Shown: in pieces, positions 9,906 through 17,732 of the stretch
Numbering within the stretch: position 1 is the first letter of the stretch
Layout of the letters: the number at the start of each line of letters is the position of its first letter
From: Tissierella sp. Yu-01
Lineage (GTDB): Bacteria > Bacillota > Clostridia > Tissierellales > Tissierellaceae
Assembly (NCBI RefSeq): GCF_029537395.1
Contig: NZ_CP120677.1
Span: 496,001-560,000, forward strand
Reading direction: 5' to 3'
DNA: 64,000 nt
Program-made: the position numbers and the translations under genes
Notes under the pieces: model-generated
Seen by the model: only the letters and a program-made list of their open reading frames with translations
What the model was told of the DNA's origin: nothing
Databases searched by the model: none

Positions 9906-10758
9906 GACTTTACTTTTTATGCCAGGAAATAATCCAGGTATGCTTCAAAGTTCTGATATATTAGGAGCAGACGGAATTATTATAGATTTAGAAGATGCTG
10001 TAGCTATAACAGAAAAAGACGCGGCTAGAATATTAGTTTGTGAGTATTTAAATACTTTTGATACTACTCAATCAGATATTTTTGTGCGTGTAAATCCACT
10101 TGACACTCCATTCTTTTACGATGACCTAGATGCAATTAAAACTTTAAATATTACAGGTGTAGTATTACCTAAGGCAAGCGTTGAATCAATGGAAGCATTG
10201 GATAAATATCTTACAGAAAACAACCTTGACTTTAAGGTAATCGGTTTAGTAGAAACAGCTTTAGGTCTAGAAATGGCTATGGATATACTAAGTAGATCTA
10301 AAAAGGTAATAGGAGTTTTACTTGGAGCAGAGGACTTAACTTTAGATCTTGGAGCTAAGAGAACAAAGGAATCTGAAGAAATTGCATATGCAAGATCAAG
10401 AATTATTGCAGTTTCAAAGGCATTGCAAATTGAAGCTATAGATACTCCATGGACTGATACAGATGATTATGAAGGATTAAAAATAGATACTTTGAATGCT
10501 AAAGACTTAGGTATGACAGGTAAGGCTTTAATAAGCCCTAGACACGTTGACATAGTTAATAGCATATTTGCACCTTCAGAGCAAGAGGTTAATCATGCAT
10601 TAAGAGTTGTAGAAGGAGTTAAGGCTGCAAATGAAAAGGGATTGGGAGCTTTTTCACTTGATGGTAAAATGGTTGATGCCCCAATAATTAAAAGAGCCCT
10701 TAATTTATTGAAAATGAGTGGAGATTATAAGGAGGAATATGATGGATTACTTAAATAA
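9895..10758 (+). CDS. citE: citrate/citramalate lyase beta subunit
   Basis: CitE-type HpcH/HpaI aldolase-fold protein, 287 residues. It begins with the conserved LLFMPGNNPGML and has GIIIDLEDAV and a metal-binding VIGLVETALGL region. It would cleave citramalyl-thioester on CitD into acetyl-S-ACP and pyruvate. ATG 9895 is eight bases after AGGGAG and overlaps the citD stop; a GTG three codons upstream is less well placed. The lyase-substrate assignment (citramalate rather than citrate) comes from the methylaspartate-pathway context. Confidence 0.93.
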   Translation: MSYKTLLFMPGNNPGMLQSSDILGADGIIIDLEDAVAITEKDAARILVCEYLNTFDTTQSDIFVRVNPLDTPFFYDDLDAIKTLNITGVVLPKASVESMEALDKYLTENNLDFKVIGLVETALGLEMAMDILSRSKKVIGVLLGAEDLTLDLGAKRTKESEEIAYARSRIIAVSKALQIEAIDTPWTDTDDYEGLKIDTLNAKDLGMTGKALISPRHVDIVNSIFAPSEQEVNHALRVVEGVKAANEKGLGAFSLDGKMVDAPIIKRALNLLKMSGDYKEEYDGLLK

Positions 10759-12220
10759 CATTGATTTAGACTCTATCAAAATCATAGATAAGTCCGAATA
10801 TCCCACAAAGAAAGCTAAAGAAGATAAGGTAACAAATGATATAGACAATCTTTTTAAGGAATTAAACATTCATGATGGTGCTGTTATTTCTTTCCACCAC
10901 CATTTAAGAAATGGAGATTATGTAACAAACCTAATCATGAAACAAGTGCAAAAACTAGGAATTAAGAATGTAACACTTGTTGCAAGTTCTTTATTCCCAA
11001 CTAACAAAGAGCTTATTCCATTATTAAAGGATGGTACTATTAAAAATATAGTTACTTCATATATCTCGGGTGAGTTGGGAGAGGCAATAAGCCACGGTGA
11101 ATTACAAGGATATATTGTAATGCAATCCCATGGTGGTAGAGGAAGATCAATACTAAATGGAGAAATTGAAATAGATGTTGCATTTATTGCATCTCCAAGT
11201 AGTGACAATAAAGGAAATATATCTGGGGTAAATGGAACAAACTCATGTGGTACATTAGGATATGCAATTGCAGATAGTATGATGGCAAAAAAAGTAGTAG
11301 CTGTAACAGATTCATTAGTTGAATATCCTAACAGCCCAGCTGACATTACAGAAGATTATGTTGACCATATTTTAGTAGTTGATTCTATAGGATTAAAATC
11401 AGGTATAGTATCTGGAACTACAATGATTACTAAAGATCCAATAGGCCTTAAAATAGCTAAAGATACCTTAAAGGTTATGGCTGCTTCAGGTCTTTTAAAG
11501 GATGGCTTTAGCTTCCAAAGTGGTGCTGGAGGAATATCATTAGCTGCAACATCATTCCTTAGAGATTATATGATTGAAAACAATTTAAAGGGAAGTTTTG
11601 CATCTGGCGGTATTACTGGTTATCTTACAGATATGCTAGAAGAAGGATTATTTGATTCTTTATTTGATGTTCAATGCTTTGATTTAAAGGCTATTGAATC
11701 CTTAAAGAGAAATTCAAATCATCTTAGAATGAGTGCGTCACAATATGGTAATCCAGAGGTTTCTACAGTAGTAGATAACCTAGATATCGTAATTCTTGGA
11801 GCTACTGAAATAGATACTAACTTTAACGTAAATGTAATGACAGGTTCTCATGGAATGTTAATGGGTGGTTCAGGTGGTCACCAAGATACTGCTGCGGGTA
11901 GTAAGTTATCTATAATTGTATCTAAATTATTCTCTTCTAGAATACCTTTAATAAAGGATAAGGTTGACGTTATAACAACACCAGGAAGTACTGTAGACGT
12001 TTTGGTTACTGAAAGAGGTATATGTGTTAACCCATTAAGACAAGATTTAATAGAGCTATTTAAAGCTGCTAAATTGAATGTTGTGGATATTAATGAGTTA
12101 AAGGATTATTCCGAAAAGATTATGGGAGTAGCAAAACCTATTGAAAAAACTGACAGAGTTATTGGACTATCTGAATATAGGGATGGTAGAATAATAGATT
12201 ATATATATGAAGTGAAATAA
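10742..12220 (+). CDS. citF: citrate/citramalate lyase alpha subunit (CoA/ACP transferase)
   Basis: CitF family protein of about 492 residues. It exchanges acetyl for citramalyl (or citryl) on the carrier protein. Visible segments are SFHHHLRNGD, QSHGGRGRSI, FQSGAGGISLA, and GSHGMLMGGSGGHQDTAAG near the C-terminal third. Two adjacent ATGs exist at 10739 and 10742; the second is six bases from AGGAGG and is preferred. It overlaps citE by 17 bases. A clear terminator follows, so this is the last gene of the main operon. Confidence 0.94.
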   Translation: MDYLNNIDLDSIKIIDKSEYPTKKAKEDKVTNDIDNLFKELNIHDGAVISFHHHLRNGDYVTNLIMKQVQKLGIKNVTLVASSLFPTNKELIPLLKDGTIKNIVTSYISGELGEAISHGELQGYIVMQSHGGRGRSILNGEIEIDVAFIASPSSDNKGNISGVNGTNSCGTLGYAIADSMMAKKVVAVTDSLVEYPNSPADITEDYVDHILVVDSIGLKSGIVSGTTMITKDPIGLKIAKDTLKVMAASGLLKDGFSFQSGAGGISLAATSFLRDYMIENNLKGSFASGGITGYLTDMLEEGLFDSLFDVQCFDLKAIESLKRNSNHLRMSASQYGNPEVSTVVDNLDIVILGATEIDTNFNVNVMTGSHGMLMGGSGGHQDTAAGSKLSIIVSKLFSSRIPLIKDKVDVITTPGSTVDVLVTERGICVNPLRQDLIELFKAAKLNVVDINELKDYSEKIMGVAKPIEKTDRVIGLSEYRDGRIIDYIYEVK

Positions 12221-12223
12221 TAG

Positions 12224-12252
12224 AAGAGTTGCTAAGCAACTCTTTTATTATT
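12224..12252 (+). terminator. terminator of the methylaspartate operon
   Basis: A perfect nine-base stem, AAGAGTTGC with GCAACTCTT, encloses a TAA loop and is followed by a T-rich tail. It starts four bases after the citF stop. Confidence 0.9.
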
Positions 12253-12304
12253 TTTACAAAAGGTGATATAATAAAGTTATATTATAAAAAAAGGCTGTGA
12301 TATT

Positions 12305-13327
12305 ATGTTTTTTAGTGATGAATTAAATATAAATAATCCCATAGAAGTAGAAGAAATTAAGAAATTCTTAAATATTTTCAATGTTGAATATGACTATCCT
12401 GATAAAACCTATGTGATTAGAGATAATGGAGAGATAATTGCCACAGGATCTGCATCAGGGAATATATTAAAGTACTTTTTTGCAAAATGTACTTATAGTG
12501 GGCAGGGGGCTATAGGCATTATCTATAATTCTCTTTTAGAGCATATAATTGAAAAAGGATATAATTCTTATTTTATATTCACAACACCTAACAATAAAGC
12601 GATTTTCGAATCTCTAGGACTTAATGAAGTTTATTCTACCAATAGTGTAATGCTGCTTGAAGGTGGATTTTATAATTATAATAAATGGATCTCAAATGTT
12701 AAAGATACCTTGGGATATAAAAAAGGTAAGCGTGGTGCTATTATAGCAAATTGTAATCCTATGACCTTAGGTCACAAATATTTAATGAATACAGCTTTAG
12801 AAGAGGTAGATGAGTTGATTATCTTTATTGTAGAAGAAGATTTATCAATAGTTCCATTTGAAGATAGATATAATATCGTATCCAATGAATTCAAAGACAA
12901 TGGTAATGTAAAAGTGATAAAGGGAGGACCTTATATAATTTCAAGAGGGACTTTCCCAACATATTTTATAAAACAAAAGGATAAGATGCTGGATATATAT
13001 ACTGAATTAGATGCTAAAATATTTGCATATAAAATAGCCAATGATTTAGAGATTGATATTAGATTTTTAGGTTCAGAACCTAAGGATGAAGTCACTCTAG
13101 CATATAATAAATCCTTAAAGGCAATACTTGAGGAAGAAGACATTGAGATAAAGATAATTCCTAGAATAGAAGAGGGAAATATGCCAATTAGTGCATCCTA
13201 TGTTAGACATTTAATTAAAGAAAATAGGATGGAAGAAGCGTATGAAATATTACCTAAGAGTACTATAGAATTCTTGAATTCGGAGAATGGATTTGCTGTG
13301 ATTAACAAGATTAAGAACTCTAATTAG
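12305..13327 (+). CDS. citC: [citrate/citramalate (pro-3S)-lyase] ligase
   Basis: This 340-residue protein has CitC architecture: an N-terminal GNAT-like domain (near residues 1-130) and a nucleotidyltransferase domain with the adenylation motif NPMTLGHKYL near residue 155 and ISASYVR near 295. It acetylates the prosthetic-group thiol of the lyase carrier protein at the cost of ATP and so switches the lyase on. It sits behind the citF terminator, so it may be expressed separately and at a lower level. citX and citG, which make and attach the prosthetic group, are not in the window. The ribosome site is weak. Confidence 0.92.
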   Translation: MFFSDELNINNPIEVEEIKKFLNIFNVEYDYPDKTYVIRDNGEIIATGSASGNILKYFFAKCTYSGQGAIGIIYNSLLEHIIEKGYNSYFIFTTPNNKAIFESLGLNEVYSTNSVMLLEGGFYNYNKWISNVKDTLGYKKGKRGAIIANCNPMTLGHKYLMNTALEEVDELIIFIVEEDLSIVPFEDRYNIVSNEFKDNGNVKVIKGGPYIISRGTFPTYFIKQKDKMLDIYTELDAKIFAYKIANDLEIDIRFLGSEPKDEVTLAYNKSLKAILEEEDIEIKIIPRIEEGNMPISASYVRHLIKENRMEEAYEILPKSTIEFLNSENGFAVINKIKNSN

Positions 13328-13337
13328 ATAAGAAGAT

Positions 13338-13372
13338 AAGTCTACAATTTTTTAAATTGTAGACTTAAAATA
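13338..13372. terminator. bidirectional terminator between citC and the EcsC-like gene
   Basis: A perfect 13-base stem (AAGTCTACAATTT / AAATTGTAGACTT) with a TTT loop lies between two convergent genes and contains the stop codon of the minus-strand gene. Confidence 0.88.
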
Positions 13373-14074
13373 TCTCATCCTATATGCATTTTTAGCGGTC
13401 ATACTTAATTTCTTTAATAATTTGTTATTTACATATGAGCCTACAAAAGTGCCAATACCTGGTACTAATTGTAAAAGTTTCGCTATATCTAAATAATCCC
13501 TATATTCTTGTTGAAAAGCTCTCCAATCAAATGCATTTATATCTCTAGGTAGAGTTTTTACATAGTCATCCCAATTCTCTAATCTTAAGAAGACTTTATT
13601 TGTATGTTTTTTACTTGAAAATGCAAGCTCAAAAATATGAAGTACATAAAGACGCTCAAAGTAATCATTTACATCATATCCATAAATGCTGGCAATATCG
13701 TATAGAAATTTGATTTTTATACTCAACAATATTGGTAAGTCAGCAAGTCCTAACATAATACCACCTGCCCCAGTTGCTGCACCTTCAATAGTGGCAGCCG
13801 TTTTGTAATAATTGGATTTTTCCTCCAACATTTGTTCTCGCTCTTCGAGAGTTAAACTATATAATGGAGATTTTGTTATATATTTTGAACCAAATAATAC
13901 AATTTTTGTGAAATTTTTAATTGTTGAAGTTAAAATATCATGATATTTATCAGGAAGAATGCCATTAATTTTATATTGCACATCTTTAGAAACTTTTTCT
14001 AATATATTTGGTTTCTTTCTCATTTCATCTTTCCATACATTTAATTCAAATCTTGCTCTATCTTCATAATTCAT
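13352..14074 (-). CDS. EcsC family protein
   Basis: This 240-residue protein resembles the EcsC family. It has a glycine/alanine-rich hydrophobic central stretch (EGAATGAGGIMLGLADLP, near residues 95-115) and a second one (LVPGIGTFVGSYVNNKLL, near 205-222), as seen in EcsC proteins. In Bacillus EcsC is linked to the EcsAB transporter, but no EcsAB genes are here and the function is unclear. ATG is preceded by AGGTGAT on the minus strand. It is convergent with citC. Confidence 0.78.
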   Translation of the reverse strand: MNYEDRARFELNVWKDEMRKKPNILEKVSKDVQYKINGILPDKYHDILTSTIKNFTKIVLFGSKYITKSPLYSLTLEEREQMLEEKSNYYKTAATIEGAATGAGGIMLGLADLPILLSIKIKFLYDIASIYGYDVNDYFERLYVLHIFELAFSSKKHTNKVFLRLENWDDYVKTLPRDINAFDWRAFQQEYRDYLDIAKLLQLVPGIGTFVGSYVNNKLLKKLSMTAKNAYRMRYFKSTI

Positions 14075-14208
14075 ATAATCACCTAATTATTTATAGAATT
14101 TCCCTAACTTAATTATTATATCATTTTAATTATGAATCTTTTAAATTATATTTATTAAAACAATGGGTAAAATATATTTTATAAATTAAATATAATAGGA
14201 GGAAAACT

Positions 14209-14307
14209 ATGGATTCAAATATTGCAAAATTAAATGAAAATCAAATGAAAGAATTAAAAAAGATGGAAGAACAACTTGGTTTAATACTTATAGCATATTC
14301 AAAATAA
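14209..14307 (+). CDS. small protein, 32 residues, function unknown
   Basis: A short reading frame with an excellent AGGAGG site (14198-14203) five bases before ATG, ended by TAA and then a strong terminator. The peptide is charged and helical in its first two thirds (KLNENQMKELKKMEEQLG) and has a short hydrophobic end (LILIAY). The combination of ribosome site, its own terminator and amphipathic sequence argues that it is expressed. I do not recognise the family and assign no function. Confidence 0.65.
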   Translation: MDSNIAKLNENQMKELKKMEEQLGLILIAYSK

Positions 14308-14325
14308 TTTTAAAACAAAAAAATA

Positions 14326-14362
14326 AAAAGCTCTTTTATACATGCATAAAAGAGCTTTTTTA
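14326..14362 (+). terminator. terminator after the 32-residue ORF
   Basis: The stem AAAAAGCTCTTTTAT pairs with ATAAAAGAGCTTTTTT around a short loop, with a T run on the 3' side. Its symmetry would also allow it to act on the other strand. Confidence 0.9.
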
Positions 14363-14544
14363 TTTACTATATAGCTAAACAAATTACTTAGATGTATTAA
14401 TATACCTTCATAGAACATATATTTAAGGGCAAATTAATATCATAAATATTTTCTATTATTAATCAATATCAAGATTAATCAGATTTTTAATGATAGATCT
14501 ATTTTACGCGAAAGAGATTCTAATATTAAAAAAGGAGAATGTTT

Positions 14545-15717
14545 ATGGATATATTAACTGTTCAGGATTTGCAGGAATTAATAAATAAAGATAGTAAATT
14601 ATTTATATCTATTTATCTGCCAACATATAGTAGTGGTGTAGATATCAGACAAAATCATATTAAGTTCAAACAGTTACTGAGAGAAGCAGAAGCTGAACTT
14701 TATAATATGGGAATGACTAAAAAAGATATTGAAGGATTTCTTGAACCTGCAAAAATTCTTATTACAGAAACAAAGTTCTGGCAAGAACAAGGGGACGGTT
14801 TAGCTTTTTTTATACACTCAGATGGTATAAAACATTATAGATTACCTATTGGATTCCAAGAAACTGTAAAGATAGACCAAAAGATCTATATAAAGCCGTT
14901 ACTTCCGCTCTTTACTGGAAATGGACAGTTTAATATTTTAGCATTAAGTAAAAATCAAGTAAGGTTATTTAGATGTACAAGACAAAATGTACAAGAAATT
15001 GAGTTACAGGATGCTCCTGACAGTATGCATGATATGCAAGTAGATGATGATTTAGATAGCCCTAGAAGAGATTTAGCACTACGTTCTTCTAGAAATGTAG
15101 GTAAGAATCAACTAACTTATAATAATGTAACTCAGGCTCAATCCAATGAAGATGATTATGAACGAAATGAATTAACAAGATTTTTTAGAGCTATCGATGA
15201 ATCCTTAGTAGATATGCATGAAGGTGACATTGTTCCTCTGATACTAGCAGGTGTAGAATATTTAATACCAATTTATAGAGAAAAAAGCAAATATCCTTAT
15301 ATAGTTGAAGATTTTATAAGAGGAAATCCAGAATTATTAAATGGAGAGGAACTTCATAAATTAGCATGGGAGATTGTAGAACCTCTATTTAATAAAGATA
15401 AAAAACTTGCTGAAGATAAATATAAGCAATATCAAGGGCAAAGAAATAAATTATTTGCAAATTCTCTAGAAAGAATAATACCTGCTGCATATAGTGGTCA
15501 GATTGAATCTTTATTCTTAGATAATAGAATTCAACAATGGGGAAAATTTGACTTAGAGAATAATAAAGTAGAGATTCATGAAGAACCTAAGGTTGGTGAC
15601 GAAGATTTAATTGAATACGTATCTTTACTAACCCTATCTAGAGGTGGGAGGGTATATTCAGTTTCTTCCGATGAAATACCAGATGGTAGTGATGTAGCAG
15701 CAGTTCTTAGATTTTGA
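14545..15717 (+). CDS. bacterial archaeo-eukaryotic release factor-like protein (baeRF)
   Basis: This protein of about 390 residues resembles the baeRF families, bacterial relatives of eRF1/Pelota. It has an eRF1 domain-1-like N-terminus (LFISIYLPTYSSG), a middle segment with LSKNQVRLFRCTRQNV, and a C-terminal domain-3-like end (RGGRVYSVSSDEIPDGSDVAAVLRF-type, split here only for description). No GGQ motif is evident. These proteins are proposed, not proven, to act in ribosome rescue or stress. ATG 14545 is seven bases from GGAG; ATG 14539 is too close to it. It is monocistronic, with its own terminator. Confidence 0.78.
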   Translation: MDILTVQDLQELINKDSKLFISIYLPTYSSGVDIRQNHIKFKQLLREAEAELYNMGMTKKDIEGFLEPAKILITETKFWQEQGDGLAFFIHSDGIKHYRLPIGFQETVKIDQKIYIKPLLPLFTGNGQFNILALSKNQVRLFRCTRQNVQEIELQDAPDSMHDMQVDDDLDSPRRDLALRSSRNVGKNQLTYNNVTQAQSNEDDYERNELTRFFRAIDESLVDMHEGDIVPLILAGVEYLIPIYREKSKYPYIVEDFIRGNPELLNGEELHKLAWEIVEPLFNKDKKLAEDKYKQYQGQRNKLFANSLERIIPAAYSGQIESLFLDNRIQQWGKFDLENNKVEIHEEPKVGDEDLIEYVSLLTLSRGGRVYSVSSDEIPDGSDVAAVLRF

Positions 15718-15728
15718 TTTTAATTTTG

Positions 15729-15770
15729 ATGCCTTGGTAAAGAAAATAAACCAAGGCTTTTTCTTTTTAT
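15729..15770 (+). terminator. terminator after the baeRF gene
   Basis: The stem GCCTTGGT / ACCAAGGC with an 11-base loop is followed by TTTTTCTTTTT. Confidence 0.9.
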
Positions 15771-15777
15771 TGCAATA

Positions 15778-15807
15778 TTGACAAGCTATTGGTATTATAG
15801 TTATGTA
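15778..15807 (+). promoter_or_regulatory. probable promoter of mltG
   Basis: A consensus TTGACA (15778-15783) is followed after 17-18 bases by TTATGT/TATGTA (15801-15807). The -35 box is perfect and the -10 box weak. It lies just after a terminator and about 25 bases before the mltG start. Confidence 0.55.
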
Positions 15808-15829
15808 AAGCAAGTACTGGAGGTATTCA

Positions 15830-16828
15830 ATGAAAAAATCATATATTATATTAATTGGATTTATTATTATTTCTGTTATTCTAATATCCTTTATACCAAA
15901 CTATTTATCTGAATCAGATAACAAGGAACCAGTAGAGATTATAGTCTCTAAGGGTACTACCTTGACAACTGTTGCAGATGATTTATATGAAAAAGGAGTT
16001 ATTAGAAGTAGACTTTGGTTTAGGTATAATGGCCAAGATATTGCTCGTAATATTAAGCCTGGCGCATATACAATAGAACCAAATATAGACATTGAGGATA
16101 TTTACAATGTTTTACAACAAGGTGAGCAAGAAAACCATATAAAATTAACTTTTCCAGAAGGATTTATTTTATATCAATTTGCTGAAAGAGTGGCAGAATC
16201 TGGATTTGGTACTGTTGAAGAGTTCATTAATGCTACAGACAAATACCTTGTGGAAAATGGTTATGACTTCGATACAACAAACCTATATTTTAATATGGAA
16301 GGTTATTTATTCCCAGATACATACTTTTTTAATAAAGGACAATCTGTAGATGAAATAGTTGCAACACTGGCTAGTACAATGAATAACAGCATATTTACAG
16401 ATGAGTATAGAAGTAGAGCAAAAGAATTAGACTTAACATTACATGAAGTATTAACTATAGCTTCATTAATCGAAAGAGAGGCATATAACGATGAAGAAAG
16501 AGCAAATATTAGTGGAGTTATATATAATAGACTCGAAATTAATATGCCACTTCAAATAGATGCAACTGTTATTTATGGTATAGGCGAAGGGAAAGAGCAT
16601 ATGACTCGCGTTCTATATGAGGATTTAGAAACCGATAATCCGTATAATACATATAAAAATACTGGATTGCCACCAGGACCTATAGCTTCACCTGGTAAAA
16701 ATTCTATACATGCAGCATTATATCCTGAAGACCATGATTATTTTTATTATGTGTTAGGAGAAAATGGACATGTCTTTTCTAAAACTTATAGCGAACATTT
16801 AAATAATGTAAATAAATATAGAAAATAA
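15830..16828 (+). CDS. mltG: endolytic murein transglycosylase MltG
   Basis: This 332-residue protein has one N-terminal membrane anchor (near residues 4-24) and a YceG/MltG domain. The catalytic glutamate lies in ASLIEREAYNDEERANISGV-type sequence, and the LPPGPIASPGKNSI loop near the C-terminus is diagnostic. It cleaves nascent glycan strands at the outer face of the membrane and helps set their length. The ATG follows GGAGG. It is flanked by its own promoter and a strong terminator. Confidence 0.94.
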   Translation: MKKSYIILIGFIIISVILISFIPNYLSESDNKEPVEIIVSKGTTLTTVADDLYEKGVIRSRLWFRYNGQDIARNIKPGAYTIEPNIDIEDIYNVLQQGEQENHIKLTFPEGFILYQFAERVAESGFGTVEEFINATDKYLVENGYDFDTTNLYFNMEGYLFPDTYFFNKGQSVDEIVATLASTMNNSIFTDEYRSRAKELDLTLHEVLTIASLIEREAYNDEERANISGVIYNRLEINMPLQIDATVIYGIGEGKEHMTRVLYEDLETDNPYNTYKNTGLPPGPIASPGKNSIHAALYPEDHDYFYYVLGENGHVFSKTYSEHLNNVNKYRK

Positions 16829-16833
16829 ATAAT

Positions 16834-16878
16834 AAAATATGAAAGGACCTAAATTTAATTTAGGTCCTTTCATATTTT
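16834..16878 (+). terminator. terminator after mltG
   Basis: A perfect inverted repeat of about 20 bases per arm, with core GAAAGGACCTAAATT / AATTTAGGTCCTTTC, starts just after the mltG stop. Either strand could use it. Confidence 0.9.
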
Positions 16879-17041
16879 ATATTGCTGTATCATTTGCTCT
16901 TAAGTAGAGGACGTGAAGGAGAACTCATCTTTTGATTAGTTTATGAAAAGCTCTCCTGTAAAAAGCATATCAAAAGGCTTTGGATTTCCCTAATGGAGGA
17001 AGTCAGCTAATTTATTATCAATAAAGATATATTAATGAAAA

Positions 17042-17338
17042 TTAAATAACACAGATTTAAAATCCTTGTCGTTCATTTCATCAAGCAGGCTTTCAAGTTG
17101 TCTGCGCTGTGTTGACTTTTCTGTTTCTTTATTTGGAAGAAAGAATTGATCTACCGATACATCTAAAAGGGTGACAAGTTCATAAAAGATTTGCAAGATT
17201 GTTGTCCACTATTCTCAATAGAGCAATATATCGAGGGGTAACGTTCATCTTATCTGTTAATTGATTTCTCAGTAATCCTTTTACATTCCTTGCTTCTTTT
17301 ATTGCTTGACCCAAAACCTTAAAATCGTATTTTTTCAA
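17042..17338 (-). pseudogene. decayed XRE-type (HTH_3) transcriptional regulator
   Basis: On the minus strand the sequence reads KKYDFKVLGQAIKEARN, then a helix-turn-helix region (NQLTDKMNVTPRYIAL), with later parts in other frames: ENSGQQ, and YELVTLLDVSVDQFFLPNKE ending before a stop at 17042. At least two frame changes are needed to join the pieces. The layout is that of small Cro/CI-like regulators found on clostridial integrative elements. The remaining flanks (16879-17041 and 17339-17410) hold nothing I can name. It is probably a leftover of a lost mobile element next to a tRNA gene. Confidence 0.7.
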
Positions 17339-17410
17339 CTTTTTATTTCACCCTACTACATTTTGCTGTTCATCGGAGCAACAGATAGAGATTCAAAATG
17401 ATTTAGACAA

Positions 17411-17450
17411 TAAAAAGGCTCTTTAGTTCGCATAAACTAAAGAGCTTTCT
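17411..17450 (-). terminator. terminator of tRNA-Leu(CAA)
   Basis: On the minus strand the stem AAGCTCTTTAGTT pairs with AACTAAAGAGCC and is followed by TTTTTAT, directly downstream of the tRNA. Confidence 0.85.
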
Positions 17451-17454
17451 TTAA

Positions 17455-17541
17455 TGGTGCCGGTGGTGGGACTCGAACCCACACGTCCTTGCGGACAACG
17501 GATTTTGAGTCCGTCTCGTCTGCCAATTCCAACACACCGGC
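17455..17541 (-). tRNA. tRNA-Leu (anticodon CAA)
   Basis: The minus strand folds into a class II tRNA: acceptor GCCGGTG/CACCGGC, anticodon stem ACGGA/TCCGT around the loop CTCAAAA (anticodon CAA, reading UUG), a long variable arm (TGTCCGCAAGGACG) and a T arm with GGTTCGAGTCC. The 3' CCA is encoded (17455-17457). Confidence 0.96.
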
Positions 17542-17602
17542 TTATTCACAAGAAATATAATAACATATATATTTCTAAAAAGCAATAAATATTTACATTC
17601 TG

Positions 17603-17631
17603 TTTACCAAATCATCGATTTACGGTATACT
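17603..17631 (+). promoter_or_regulatory. probable promoter of polA
   Basis: TTTACC (17603-17608) and TATACT (17626-17631) are exactly 17 bases apart, on the strand opposite to the neighbouring tRNA, giving divergent transcription. Confidence 0.65.
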
Positions 17632-17652
17632 AATATTACGAGGCGAAGATGT

Positions 17653-17675
17653 CCCAGCTTCTTTAAGAGGCTGGG
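17653..17675 (+). promoter_or_regulatory. leader hairpin upstream of polA
   Basis: CCCAGC pairs with GCTGGG, with an inner TCT/AGA pairing. This GC-rich stem sits in the roughly 95-base leader between the polA promoter and start. There is no good T run, so a terminator is unlikely; a stabilising or regulatory leader structure is possible. Confidence 0.45.
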
Positions 17676-17732
17676 TTCTTGTTGGTTCATTGTTTGTGAG
17701 TCTTAGATTAAAGAAACTCGAGGAGTGGTTAG

